In this document: positions 8,521 to 18,576 of the stretch, piece after piece
How the letters are laid out: the number at the start of each line of letters is the position of its first letter
Position numbering within the stretch: the stretch's first letter is position 1
Notes under the pieces: model-generated
The model's database searches: none
What the model was told of the DNA's origin: nothing
What the model saw: only the letters and a program-made list of their open reading frames with translations
Made by a program: the position numbers and the translations under genes
NCBI GenBank assembly: GCA_947470805.1
Contig: CANIVU010000021.1
Location: 23,150 to 87,149, forward strand
Direction: 5' to 3'
DNA from: Acidobacteriota bacterium
GTDB lineage: Bacteria; Acidobacteriota; Terriglobia; Bryobacterales; Bryobacteraceae
Length of the DNA: 64,000 nucleotides

Positions 8521-10791
8521 TCAACGCTTGGAACGCTGGGAGAGGTCAGGCACCGCACCAAACGACGGCGGCGGCTTGCGGTGGTGCGTCGCGGATTCAT
8601 AGGCCGACGCTGCCTTGATCACGTCTGGATCGCTGCCGGGGCCGGCCCAGAACATCATGCTGACCGGCATGGCGTGGGGTAGCTTCGTCTCTACCGTACC
8701 GGTAACCGAACTGTACCGCTTCTTGTCGGCACTCAGTACATACTGCGGATCGTATGTCGTCGTGACGTAGCCCGCGGGAACGTCGGCTTCCGGCGAGCCG
8801 GCCAGGGCCGTGAACGCACCGCAACAGCTCATGGCAATCCGGTTGTTCACTTCCGGTTCCGATGGCCCCCCGAGGAGATACGGCGGGGTGGTCTGCTCCG
8901 GATTCACGAAGAGATCGATCTTGTTCTCATGCATCACCTTCAAAATGATCATGCGGAGCACCGCCTGCATCTTGAGGTAGTTCACACCCGTCGGGTCTGT
9001 CCTCGGGTCCTGATCCTTGAGGGCAGCGCGGCCGCCGTTCAACTCCATTTCGGACTTGAACTTCGCGTTCTCGATGAAGCTGGCCCAGTCCTTGACACGG
9101 TCGTCACCGCGCCAGGAGAGGTAGCGGTTGATGGCGTAGGGGCTGCGGGGGCTGGCGAGTTTGGCGCTAATACGACGAAGGTTTACTTTCTCCGATAGCG
9201 GGGCCTTGTGCAGTGACAGGGCCACGGCGTAATCCACCGTGCGGACGTCCCAGCCGGGGACGGCGAATTCGAGTTTGCCGTCCAACATCTGATAGAAATA
9301 CTCCGGGACGTTGTGGGGAAGGATTTCCGCCATGGCGTCTTGGAAGGTGTATTTGATGTTCGGGATCGATGGGTCGTCGGGGTAGAGCGGGTCGACGGTT
9401 TCGACGAGTTCGGCGCCGAGTTTATCGCGCAGCACCGCTTTGATTTCCTTGTCGATCTGGTCGCTGATGGCGGTGTCGTTTTTGGTGTGTTTCACCATGA
9501 ATTCACGAGTGACGGCAATGCGCATGCCCTTGAGGGGCTTTGCTTTCGCGGCGGAATCCGAGACCAGGAAGCTGGTGTAGGGCTCCTTGGGGATTAACGC
9601 TTTGGGAATCGCCGTGAACATGTCGTCGGATTCGAAGCCCTTCAAGGCGTCCAGAACGAGAGCGGCGTCGGAAACCGTCCGGCAATGGATGCCGGCGCGG
9701 TCGCCCGCGTTTTTGCCGGTGATGCCGCCGTCCATGAGGATGCCTTTGGTGGTGAGGAGATTGACGATGTTGTTGCGGCTGGCGGGGCCTTTGCAGGACG
9801 CCAGGCTCTGTTCGCAGATGGAACATGTCGCCAGATTGGCGGCGACGGAGACGCCGGAGCCGTTGCTGGTGCCGCGGGGGACGCGGGCGGTGTCGTAGGG
9901 GTTGCAGGCCTGGCCGCCCCAGAGTCCGTATTGCAGGTTGGATTCGGGGAAGGCGCCGGCGGCGCGGCCGCCCTGGCCGCCGGGGCCGCTGACGCTATTG
10001 GCGGTGGCGACGGCGTATATGATCGCCCCTTTGCGGCGGAGTTCGGCGATGTCGGGCGAGTCGGCTTTGGGGACGTCCATGGCGTAGTTGACGTCGTTGC
10101 CGCCGGTGCTGCGAATGTCCTTGGCGTCGTACCAGTCTTTGAGAGTGAAGACGGCGCAGTACATTGGGAGCTTGGCGAGGTCCGGATTCTTTCCGTACTG
10201 CTTGTCGAGTTCGGCGGCGCGTTCAAGGGCGTCGGGCTGCTTGCGGAACTCTTCGCAGTATTTGGGAGCGCCGGAGGGGAGGGGCCCGGCGGAGGGGTGC
10301 TTGTCGAAATCGCCTTTACAGGTGATGGACCGTTCGCCGCGGATGTTGAGCGCTTCGAGGGCGTTCAACTGGCCGGCTTCGGGGATGCCGACGCGGAGGC
10401 CGTATTGGAGTTGCACGCTTGGGTCGGAGGCCGAGGTGATCATCTTGCCGAGCTCGAATTTGGGGCCGGTGTATTCTTCGTAGCTGGGGAAGACGCTGCT
10501 GGCGGCGACGGTTTTTGTGGGGTAGTTGATGGGAGCGCCGGCGCGCACCATCCCCGTTGCGGCAGGGATGGGCGCGCCATCGGCAGTGACGAGCGCGGTG
10601 CAAGGGCCATTGTATGCTTTGGCACGCGCGATGTAGGACTGGACCACGCGCTGGCAGCTGGTGCGGCCGGAGCGAATGGCGTTTTGGATGTCCTTGATGG
10701 AGGCTTCTTCCACCTGGAAAGAACCGGGTTGGGCGGAGAGGAAAGCCGGGGCGAGCAGGCAGCCGAGGAGCGGGGCGAGTGAGGATCTCAT
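8521..10791 (-). CDS. Exported amidase-signature protein, atypical catalytic region
   Basis: A 756-residue amidase-signature (AS) protein with signal peptide MRSSLAPLLGCLLAPAFLSAQ. The AS Ser-Ser-Lys fold is recognisable from the lysine block FTLKDWYDAKDIRSTGG and the serine block PRGTSNGSGVSVAANLA. The second serine block, normally G[TQ]xTGGSIRxPA, reads EQSLASCKGPASRNN here, so it is divergent. The protein is much longer than usual (450-530 residues). It hydrolyses an unknown amide, probably in the periplasm. It starts 15 bases past the second amidase gene and downstream of a TonB receptor, suggesting an uptake-and-cleavage operon. Confidence 0.85.
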   Translation of the reverse strand: MRSSLAPLLGCLLAPAFLSAQPGSFQVEEASIKDIQNAIRSGRTSCQRVVQSYIARAKAYNGPCTALVTADGAPIPAATGMVRAGAPINYPTKTVAASSVFPSYEEYTGPKFELGKMITSASDPSVQLQYGLRVGIPEAGQLNALEALNIRGERSITCKGDFDKHPSAGPLPSGAPKYCEEFRKQPDALERAAELDKQYGKNPDLAKLPMYCAVFTLKDWYDAKDIRSTGGNDVNYAMDVPKADSPDIAELRRKGAIIYAVATANSVSGPGGQGGRAAGAFPESNLQYGLWGGQACNPYDTARVPRGTSNGSGVSVAANLATCSICEQSLASCKGPASRNNIVNLLTTKGILMDGGITGKNAGDRAGIHCRTVSDAALVLDALKGFESDDMFTAIPKALIPKEPYTSFLVSDSAAKAKPLKGMRIAVTREFMVKHTKNDTAISDQIDKEIKAVLRDKLGAELVETVDPLYPDDPSIPNIKYTFQDAMAEILPHNVPEYFYQMLDGKLEFAVPGWDVRTVDYAVALSLHKAPLSEKVNLRRISAKLASPRSPYAINRYLSWRGDDRVKDWASFIENAKFKSEMELNGGRAALKDQDPRTDPTGVNYLKMQAVLRMIILKVMHENKIDLFVNPEQTTPPYLLGGPSEPEVNNRIAMSCCGAFTALAGSPEADVPAGYVTTTYDPQYVLSADKKRYSSVTGTVETKLPHAMPVSMMFWAGPGSDPDVIKAASAYESATHHRKPPPSFGAVPDLSQRSKR

Positions 10792-10806
10792 GAATTGGTT
10801 TCCTAT

Positions 10807-12396
10807 TTACTTGGCGGCCATTTTGGCGGGCAGGGCGGGCACGGTTTTGGGCGGCACGCGGTGGTGGGTTGCCTGTTCATAGGCGAAGGCGAACTTGATC
10901 ATGTCGGGCTCGCTATACGGCCGGCCGAAGAAGGTGATGCCTACGGGCAGGCCCTGCGGGGTGAAGCCGGCGGGCACGGTGAGGGACGCGGCGAAGATGA
11001 GGAACGTGTTGAGATGGGGCGCACCCTTCTGGTTGACGTAGGGCGGGCCGATGCCGTCCTTGATCAGAGTCGGTGTGTGTTCGACGGTTTTGTGGACGAT
11101 GGCATCGAGCTTGTAATCCGCCATGACCTTCATGACGTTGAGCATCAGCTGTTCTCGAGCTTCGAGGTATTCGTAGTAGGCCTTTTCGCCGCTGCGATAG
11201 GCGGTGGTGCCGCCGCCGCGGAGGCGAACGTTTTTGGCGGCGTCGGGGTGGGCCTTGATGTCGTCGGCGGTTTTGTAGGGGGAGTTGGGATTGCGGGCGA
11301 GCCAGAGGGCGGTGGATTCACCGGACTCGCTGGGGCTGGAGGCGCGTTTGGCGAGGAGTTCGTTCAAGTTGGGAATTTCGACGGAATCGACGACTTCGGC
11401 GCCGGCGGCTTTGAGTTCGGAGATGGCCTTGTCGAAGACGGTGGTTACGGTTTTGAAGTCTTCCGAATCGGGTTCGGTGGTGTAGCCCATGGGGGTACGG
11501 AGGATGCCGATGCGGGCTCCTTTGAGGCCGTCTTTTACGAGGAATTTGGTGTACGTCGGCGGGATTTTGCCAACGCCGTAGGAGGTCATGGGATCTTCCT
11601 TGTCGTAGCCGACCATGACGTCGAGGAGTTTGGCGAGATCGGTGACGGTGCGGGTCATGGGGCCGAGGGAACCGGTTTTACCGGGCCAACCGGCGTAGAC
11701 GCCGGCGCGGCTGACGAGACCGGGGGTGGGGCGCATGCCGACGATGGAATTCCAGGCGGAGGGGCGGCGGATGGAGGCGAAGCCTTCCTGGCCGATGCCG
11801 AGGGTGGCGAAGTTGGCCGCGACGGCGCCGCCGGTGCCGCCGGAGGAGCCGCCGACGGTGCGTTCGGGATCGTAGGGGTTGCGGGATTCACCGTAGAGGG
11901 AGCCGAAGGAATCGCCGCCGCCCATTTCGCCGAGGGTGACTTTGGCGAGGACGATGGCGCCCGCTTTTTTGAGCTTTTCGGTGATGGTGGCGTCGCGGGT
12001 GGGGACGTAATCTTTGAAGACGAGAGAGCCGATGGTGGTGCGGACGCCGGCGACGTCCATCTGATCCTTCAGCACGACGGGGATGCCGTGGAGGGGGCCG
12101 ACGGGACCGCCCTTTTTGTAGGCCGCGTCGAGTGCGGCGGCATCTTCGAGCGCCTTGGGATTGACGGTGATGACGACGTTGAGGCGGGGGCCTTTCTGGT
12201 CGTAGGCGTCGATGCGATCGAGGTACATCTGGGTGAGTTGGCGCGCGGTGAGCTTGCCGGATTTGAACGCCTTGTGGACGTCTTCAACGGTGGCTTCGAC
12301 CACGTTGAATTCGGCCGCGGGCAATGGCCGCGTGGCCAAGAGGAAGCAGACCAGGCTGGCGCCACGTACAAGCGAGTTGTACGGAAATGCTCTCAT
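10807..12396 (-). CDS. Exported amidase (amidase signature family)
   Basis: A 529-residue amidase. The signal region (SLVRGASLVCFLLATRPLPA) is followed by a full AS domain: catalytic lysine in HGIPVVLKDQMDVAGV, serine in TVGGSSGGTGGAVAANFA, and the cis-serine block GQEGFASIRRPSAWN, close to canonical. The C-terminus has the usual QGLPVGITFFGRPYSE. A good ribosome site (AAGGAG, eight bases from the ATG) supports the start at 12396. It lies 30 bases after the TonB receptor. GatA-type tRNA amidotransferase is unlikely, because the protein is exported and has no gatB/gatC neighbours. Confidence 0.92.
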   Translation of the reverse strand: MRAFPYNSLVRGASLVCFLLATRPLPAAEFNVVEATVEDVHKAFKSGKLTARQLTQMYLDRIDAYDQKGPRLNVVITVNPKALEDAAALDAAYKKGGPVGPLHGIPVVLKDQMDVAGVRTTIGSLVFKDYVPTRDATITEKLKKAGAIVLAKVTLGEMGGGDSFGSLYGESRNPYDPERTVGGSSGGTGGAVAANFATLGIGQEGFASIRRPSAWNSIVGMRPTPGLVSRAGVYAGWPGKTGSLGPMTRTVTDLAKLLDVMVGYDKEDPMTSYGVGKIPPTYTKFLVKDGLKGARIGILRTPMGYTTEPDSEDFKTVTTVFDKAISELKAAGAEVVDSVEIPNLNELLAKRASSPSESGESTALWLARNPNSPYKTADDIKAHPDAAKNVRLRGGGTTAYRSGEKAYYEYLEAREQLMLNVMKVMADYKLDAIVHKTVEHTPTLIKDGIGPPYVNQKGAPHLNTFLIFAASLTVPAGFTPQGLPVGITFFGRPYSEPDMIKFAFAYEQATHHRVPPKTVPALPAKMAAK

Positions 12397-12426
12397 TGCG
12401 GAGTCTCCTTAGAGGGGGTTGTGGGG

Positions 12427-15400
12427 TTAGAAGTTGAGTTTCATGCCGAGTTGGATACGGCGGGATTCGGTGGAAGTGGAGGTGATGATGCCGGTGGCGG
12501 CGGTGACCTTGCCCTGGCGATCGAAGATGATGAAGTTGGGCGCGCTGAAGTTGGTGTGATTCAGCGCGTTGAAGAGTTCGAGGCGGAACTGGCCTCCAAT
12601 CCGCTCGGTGAAGCGGAGGTTGCGGAAGAGAGAGAAATCGACGTTCTGGGTGCCGGGGCCGGTGAGGGTGTTGCGGCCGAGGTTGCCAAAGACGCCGGGC
12701 GCGGGGAAGCCCATACATTCGGTTTTGATGTAGTTGCGCGGGTCCGAGCGGGTGAGGGTTTCGCAGCCGGGGCCGGCGATGAGATTGGGCCGCTGGCCGA
12801 GGGAGGCGCCGGTGGTATCGGTGCGGCTGCCGGCCTGATCGTTGTTGAGAACGGCGGAGAAGGGCGTGCCGGTTTGGGCGCGGAAGATGGAGCCGAACTG
12901 CCATTTGGCGAGGACGGCGCGGGGGAGCGCGGGGAGGGCCTTCAGGGCCGGGGTTTCCCAGATGAAGTTGAAGACGAAGTTGTGCCGGATATCGAAATCC
13001 GAGAGGCCGCGGTTGAGGCCGGGGTAGAGCGGACTGATGACGCCGACGGCGGTGGAGTAGCCGGAGGTGGCGGCGGTGGAGGCGGTGGAGGAGCCATCGT
13101 CGATGGACTTGCTCCAGGTGTAGGAGACGTTGACCTGGGCGCCCTTGCCGAGGGTGCGTTTGAGGCTGGACTGGAGGGCGTGATAGGAGCTATCGGCGTT
13201 CCAGGTGTTGGTTGTGTTGATGGTGGAGAAGTTGGGATTGAGAACGGGCGTGTTGGCGGGGATGATCCAGCCGGTGGCGGTTTTGACGGGCTGGACGGTG
13301 TTCATGTTGCGTTCGACGAGCGGCAGATGGATGCCGCGGGAGCCGGTGTAGCCGACTTCGCCGAGCCAGCCGCGGAGTTCGCGTTGGATGCTGAAGTTCC
13401 ACTTGGGGCTGTAGGCGCGTTTGGGGGTGACGTCGACGAAGGCGGTGCGGAGGTTCGTGACTTTCAGCAGCGGGTAGGCGCTTGTGGGGAAGCTGCCGGC
13501 GGGTGGGGCGGTGGTCACGCCTTGCAGGAAATACGGCAGAGAGCGGCTGAGCGGGGTGTCGTAGATCCAGAGCAGGGGGAGCGAATCGAAGATGCCACCG
13601 CTGGCGCGGATGGAGGTTTTGCCGGTGCCGAAGGGATCCCAGACGATGCCGACGCGGGGGGAGAAGTTGTAGCGCGTGGGGTTGGTGTCGTGAACGGGGC
13701 CGCCGACTTTTACCTGCGTGTCGGTGAGGTTGTGGAGGAGGGCGATTTTACCGTTCACTTCGGTGGGAATCGTCAGGAATTCGTAGCGGAGTCCGATGTT
13801 GATGGTCAGGTTCTTGCGGAGGCGAATATCGTCCTGGGCGTAGCCGGCGAGGAGGGTTTGGCGGAGGCCGCGGATGGTGTCGCTACCGGGGTAGAGGGAG
13901 CCGAAGCTGACGGGACGATTGGTGAGGAAACGCTGATGGTGCCGAAGGAGAAGGAGCCGCCGGTGAGGTTGGGAAGGTCGTAGTTGTACTGCATGCGCTC
14001 GGAGGTGAAGCCGAGTTTGATGGAGTGGAGGCCTTTGTTGATGAAGAGGTTTTCGTGGAACTGGAAGGAGTTGAAGGCGATGCGAGTCACGTCGAGCGAG
14101 CCGGGGCCGCCGCCGGGGAAGGTGATGCCGGGGACGGAGATGGCGCCGATGTTGTAGCCGGGGAGGAAGCCGAGGCTGGGGTCCTTGAGGAGGGGGTTGA
14201 GAATGTCGATGATGTTGCCGCTATTGGTGACGTTGCGGGAGAAGCCGAAGCGGGCGACGTTGAGGATGGAGGGGTTGATGGTGCGGGTCCATTCGAGGAT
14301 GGCGGCGGAGCGTTTGGATTCGTCGCGGGTGCGTTTGGTGCGGGAGGCATCGGGGGCGTTGGCGTTGCCGCGATCGAGGAAGAAGGAGCCGGTGAGGGAG
14401 TCCTTGTCGGAGGCGCGGTGATCGATTTTTCCGAGCAAATAGTAGCCGGAGGCGATTTTGTCGATTTGGGAGATGTACTGGCCGGTGTCGCCATTGCCGA
14501 GGAGAGGGCCGTTGGGCAGGGGCATGAGGGGGAGGACTTTGGAGACGGCGGGATCGACATTGACGCTGCCGGCGCCGAGGCGGCCGAGGCGGGCGTTGGA
14601 GGAGAGGGTGTTGACGATGGAGGTGGTGGCGAGGAATTCGCGGACGCTTTCGTAGTTGGCGAACCAGAAGGTTTTGTTTTTGACGACGGGTCCGCCGGCG
14701 GCGGCGCCGAACTGGTGGCGGCGGAAGAGGGGGCGGGTGGAGGGGTCGAAGAAGTTGCGGGCGTCGAGGGCGGAGTTGCGGTGGAAGTAGAAGAGGGTGC
14801 CGTGGAGGTCGTTGGTGCCGGAGCGGGTGACGGCGTTGAGGACGCCGCCGGAGGCGCGGCCGTATTCGGCGGAGTAGTTGTTCGACACGACGGAGAATTC
14901 GCGGATGGCTTCGACGCCGAGGTTGGTGCCGAGGATGGAGCCGGGGGTGTTGTTGGCGTTGTCGTTGAGGGAGATGCCGTCGAGGCGGTAGTTGTTTTCC
15001 GAGGGGCGTGCGCCGGAGACGGTAAGCTTAACGCCGTTGCCGGCGCGGATGCCGCCGTTTCGGCCCATCGAGGCGATGCCGGGTTGGAGGGTGGCGAGTT
15101 GGGTCCAATCGCGGCCGTTGAGGGGGAGTTCGCGGATGGTGAGGCCTTCGACGGTGCGGTTGACGGTGGCGGAGGCGAGATCGACGGTGCCGACGGCGGC
15201 GTTGACTTCGACGGTTTCGGCGATGTTGCCGATGGTGAGGGCGAAATCGATGGTGACTTCGGCGCCGACGTTCAAGACGATGTCCTTGCGGAGACCGCGG
15301 GAGAAGCCGGGGGATTCGAAGGTGGCTTCGTAGGGGCCGGGCTGGAGGTTGGTGGCGCGATAGGCACCGGTTTCATTGCACAGAAGGGACCGGGTGATGC

Positions 15401-15569
15401 CGGTGTCGATGTTGCGGAGGGTGACTTTCGCCGTGGCGATAACGGCGCCCTGGGGGTCACGGACGACGCCGAGAATGGTGCCGCCGACGGTCTGCGCGGC
15501 GAGTTGGTACAGGAACAGTGAGGCGGCGAACAGGCACAGGCCCGCGCGCTTCCGGAAAGCGAAAGCCAT
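12427..15569 (-). pseudogene. TonB-dependent receptor with carboxypeptidase-like N-domain, frameshifted
   Basis: A large outer-membrane receptor of the acidobacterial type: signal peptide (LCLFAASLFLYQLAAQT), a carboxypeptidase regulatory-like domain (GVVRDPQGAVIATAKVTL), a plug with NGRDWTQLATLQPG and SGARPSENNYRLDGISLND, and a beta-barrel ending in IQLGMKLNF. The protein is read in two frames. The first frame runs from 15569 to about 13935, then turns low-complexity. The second gives the expected continuation (NRPVSFGSLYPGSDTIRGL, LAGYAQDDIRLRKNL) from about 13925 on. The offset equals one missing base; repaired, it would be 1047 residues. The start at 15569 has GGAG seven bases upstream. 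True mutation or sequence error cannot be separated here. Confidence 0.85.
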
Positions 15570-15823
15570 CAGCAATCTCCTCTACATGCGCGGCTCCGTA
15601 GCGGCGGGGCCGGGGTTGAATGGACGATTCGGTCGTGTCTATGGCGGGAGACTAGTTTTGTGGCCCAAACGTGGCCAGAGGAGAAAAGACTCGTCGACTT
15701 GACGAGATGGGGACGTGACCAGACGTAGTATTCCGGTAAATTGTGCGGAATACGAATCAATTTTTCTGATCGGGGTGATTCACCCTTTTTATCAGAGTGG
15801 CCAGTTACTTCGACGTGAGTGAC
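15570..15823 (-). promoter_or_regulatory. Promoter region of the TonB/amidase operon with inverted repeats
   Basis: This 254-bp stretch holds no gene. It contains a perfect 8-base inverted repeat (GTATTCCG at 15728-15735, CGGAATAC at 15746-15753, spacer 10), a good operator candidate for a dimeric regulator. A second one has arms CTCGTC/GACGAG at 15690-15706. A small hairpin GGGTG-ATT-CACCC followed by five T lies at 15773-15790 and would act only in the plus direction. Confidence 0.5.
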
Positions 15824-16993
15824 TTACTCTGTGCGGCGCCAGCCGGTCCAGCGAGCGATGGCGACGGGGCCGGCGCAGTTAGCGAGAACATTGACTCCGG
15901 TGCGAACGGGATCGATGGCGGCATCAATGCCGAGGAGGGCGGCAAGTCCTTCCAGTGGAAGCGCATAGGAGGGAAACAAACTGGCGAGAATGACAAAGTT
16001 TGCGCGGGGAATTCCGGCGACACCTTTACTTGTCAGTTTGAGTGTGAGGAGTATCATCAGCTGTTGGGAGATAGTAAGTTGGATGTTCGCGGCCTGGGCG
16101 ACGAAGAAGGTGGCCATTACCAGATGGATGGTGGAACCGCAGAGATTAAAGCTCAGGCCGAGGGGGAGAGTGAGACCGATGAGCGTCTTCGGGAGGCCGA
16201 AGGTTTCGAGCTGGGCCATGGCAGAGGGGAGGGCGGCGGCGCTGGAGGTGGTGCCGAAGGCGATGAGAAAGGGCTCGCGGGCGTGGCGCCAGAATTCCGG
16301 CAGGGAGACGCGGAAGAGGAGCAGGGGGACGATGACGCCGAGGAGGAGGAACAGCGCCTGGGTGGCCCAGGCGAGGGCGACGAATTTGCCGAGGCCGAGA
16401 AGAACGTCGATGCCGCTTTGGGCAACCGTCGCGGCGATGGCGGCTGAGACGCCGATGGCGGCGAGACTCATGACGTAGCGGGTGTATTGGAAGGCGACCG
16501 CGGAGACCGATTCGCAGAAGCGGACGAAGGGTTCGGCTTTGGCGCCAATGGCGGCGCAGGCAACGCCGATGGCGATGGCGAAGAGCACGATTTGCAGGAC
16601 GTTGCCTCGGGCCATGGCTTCGAAGAGGCTGGAGGGGAACATGTTTTCGAGGACCTGGCCGAAGTCGGGTGGCGTGGCGGCTTGCACCGTTCCTCTGAGA
16701 CCAACGCCATCGCCGGGGCGGAACCAGGTGACCATGCCCCAGCCGAGGAGGAGGGCGAACGTTGTTGACCCTTCGAACCACATCAGTGTTTTGATACCGA
16801 TGCGGCCTAGATCGGACAGCTTGCCGCCGCGGGCGAAGGAGGCGATGAGGGTGGTGAGGATGACCGGGGCGATCACCGATTGGATGAGGCGGAGGAACGA
16901 GCGGGCGATGGGTTCGGCGATGGGGGCGATGCCGGGGAAGAGCCAGCCCACAAGGGCGCCCGCGGCCATGGCGCCGAGCAGGAGAAGAGTCAC
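15824..16993 (-). CDS. Dicarboxylate/amino acid:cation symporter (DAACS family)
   Basis: A 389-residue integral membrane protein of the GltP/DctA family, importing dicarboxylates or acidic amino acids with H+ or Na+. Family features in order: SFLRLIQSVIAPVILTTLI (TM), LMWFEGSTTFALLLGWGM, the serine-rich re-entrant loop FLIAFGTTSSAAALPSAMA, and the second motif GLSFNLCGSTIHLVMA. Start codon GTG at 16993, 14 bases after the ClC gene's stop. It is slightly short at the N-terminus for the family. It may pair with the ClC channel for ion balance (inference). Confidence 0.93.
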   Translation of the reverse strand: MTLLLLGAMAAGALVGWLFPGIAPIAEPIARSFLRLIQSVIAPVILTTLIASFARGGKLSDLGRIGIKTLMWFEGSTTFALLLGWGMVTWFRPGDGVGLRGTVQAATPPDFGQVLENMFPSSLFEAMARGNVLQIVLFAIAIGVACAAIGAKAEPFVRFCESVSAVAFQYTRYVMSLAAIGVSAAIAATVAQSGIDVLLGLGKFVALAWATQALFLLLGVIVPLLLFRVSLPEFWRHAREPFLIAFGTTSSAAALPSAMAQLETFGLPKTLIGLTLPLGLSFNLCGSTIHLVMATFFVAQAANIQLTISQQLMILLTLKLTSKGVAGIPRANFVILASLFPSYALPLEGLAALLGIDAAIDPVRTGVNVLANCAGPVAIARWTGWRRTE

Positions 16994-17007
16994 AGTTGAT
17001 TAGTATC

Positions 17008-18264
17008 TCAGGCGCGGCGGTGGCGCTGGGATTCGGAGTTGGAAATTCCGGCGGAGGCGAGGAAGGCGGTGCAGGAGGCGATCAACGAAGGCACGACGAG
17101 GGCGGGGGTACCGGTGGCTTCGGCGACGAAGACGGCGGCGAAGAGGAGGCTGTTGTAACTGGCTCCGGTGAAGGCCGCGATGCCGATGAGGGTGAAGACG
17201 CCGGGGTGGCTGGGATTGAACACGGCGTCGAAGGCCGCGCCGAGGGCGGCGCCGATGGTGGCCGAGGGGACGAAGAGGCCGCCGACGCCGCCGGTGCCGA
17301 AGGTGAAGCAGGTGGCCAGGAGTTTTGCCGCCAGGATGATGGCGATGGCGCCGAGGGCGTGTTGGCCGTTGAGCAGTTGATTGGCTACGGGCAGACCGGC
17401 GTGGAGGGTGACTGGGGCGCCGAGGATTTGATAGGCGGCGAAGGCGATGGCGCTGACAATTGCTCCGCCGGTGGTGGTTTTGATTAAGCGCGGCACTGGC
17501 CACTGGGCCCAGAGGCGTTTGATGCGGGCGAGGAGGCCGAGGAAGACGTGGCTGAGCAGACCGCCGGCGAGGCCGAGGGGGACGCAGATGAGGAGATCGC
17601 GGAGGTTGAGCTGGTATTGGAAGTGGATGGGGAAGTACGGGGTGGCGGGGCGGAAGAAGGCGAACGTGGCGTAGCTGGTGGCGGCGGCGATGAGGCCGTG
17701 GATGAGAGATTCGTGGGCGAGGTCGTGTTTATAGGGCGACTCGATGCCCATGATGGCGCCGGTGAGGGGGGCGCGGAAGATGGCACTAATTCCGGCGGCG
17801 GCGCCGGTGATTAGGGCGGTTTCGACGGAGCCGTGGAGCCAGGCGAGGGCGGGTTGGCGGTTGAGTTGGCGCTGGAGGAAGGAGGCGAGGGTGGCGCCGA
17901 GCCATTTGCTGGCGCCTTCCATGCCGGCGCTGGCGCCGAAACCCATGGTGGCGACGGACGCGGCGAGTTTGGGGATGGCGGTGTTGTAATCGATTCCCTT
18001 CCCGGGCTGGTGGTAGGCGAGGACGACTTCGTCGGCCATGGAGGAGGTGGCGACGCGGAAGAGGGTGAGGATGAGGCCGGTGAGGAAGAGGCCGGCGATG
18101 GGGAGGAGGCAGAGGACGGGCGGGGGGAGAGTTTGGGTGAAGCGTTCCCAGAGGAGGACGTTGACGGTGTAGTCGTAGGCCGCGATGGCGGCGCCGACGA
18201 GGACGCCGGCGGGGGCGGCGACGAGGAAGACGTGGCGGGCGATGCGGAAGTTGTCCGTGAGCAT
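17008..18264 (-). CDS. ClC family chloride channel/transporter
   Basis: A 418-residue ClC core without CBS domains. The selectivity and gating motifs are visible: ATMGFGASAGMEGASKW corresponds to the GSxGxEGP region and keeps the gating glutamate but not the proline, and GTGGVGGLFVPSATIGAALG carries the GxFxP motif. Many hydrophobic helices fit the ClC fold. It is probably a prokaryotic H+/Cl- exchanger or channel in the inner membrane. It is followed closely by the symporter gene and is likely co-transcribed with it. Confidence 0.92.
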   Translation of the reverse strand: MLTDNFRIARHVFLVAAPAGVLVGAAIAAYDYTVNVLLWERFTQTLPPPVLCLLPIAGLFLTGLILTLFRVATSSMADEVVLAYHQPGKGIDYNTAIPKLAASVATMGFGASAGMEGASKWLGATLASFLQRQLNRQPALAWLHGSVETALITGAAAGISAIFRAPLTGAIMGIESPYKHDLAHESLIHGLIAAATSYATFAFFRPATPYFPIHFQYQLNLRDLLICVPLGLAGGLLSHVFLGLLARIKRLWAQWPVPRLIKTTTGGAIVSAIAFAAYQILGAPVTLHAGLPVANQLLNGQHALGAIAIILAAKLLATCFTFGTGGVGGLFVPSATIGAALGAAFDAVFNPSHPGVFTLIGIAAFTGASYNSLLFAAVFVAEATGTPALVVPSLIASCTAFLASAGISNSESQRHRRA

Positions 18265-18319
18265 TGGAGGGCGACGGGGGGTCCTCCGATATTTTCGCAG
18301 GTCCCGCGACCGGCCCGCC

Positions 18320-18508
18320 TTATCCGCGGAGGAGGCGGGCCGGGAGGGTGATGATGGAGGCGATTAGATCCAGCACGCCCCCGACGGCGATGCCGACGAT
18401 GCGAAAGGGGATGAGAATGACCCAGACGATAGGGTAGGCGATTAAGGCGATTAACGCCAACGGCCAGCAGAGGAACAACAAGATGCACCACAAAATGAAC
18501 TTCATCAT
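18320..18508 (-). CDS. Small hydrophobic membrane protein (62 residues)
   Basis: The 62 residues form two hydrophobic helices (FILWCILLFLCWPLALIAL and VWVILIPFRIVGIAVGG) and end in a basic tail (PARLLRG). A good ribosome site (AAGGAG) precedes the ATG at 18508. Family unknown, but small two-helix inner-membrane proteins of this kind are common. It lies 55 bases upstream of the ClC gene on the same strand and may be co-transcribed. Confidence 0.65.
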   Translation of the reverse strand: MMKFILWCILLFLCWPLALIALIAYPIVWVILIPFRIVGIAVGGVLDLIASIITLPARLLRG

Positions 18509-18576
18509 TGCTTTGCGGCTCCTTCACTGTACACATACGTCAACGGAGGGGTGGATGTTCCCTGTAGAATGTCGGA

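Noticed and set aside
7937..8524. Minus-strand frame with a repeated NQRTLPQTVENK peptide
   Set aside because: The peptide repetition follows from the tandem DNA repeats; no ribosome site and biased composition. The DNA-level hairpins explain the pattern better.
10795..13983. 1062-residue open frame on the plus strand
   Set aside because: Antisense to two clear amidases and the TonB receptor; Gly/Asp/Glu-rich composition with no domain.
14025..15521. 498-residue open frame on the plus strand
   Set aside because: Antisense to the receptor plug and N-domain, where the minus strand has unmistakable motifs.
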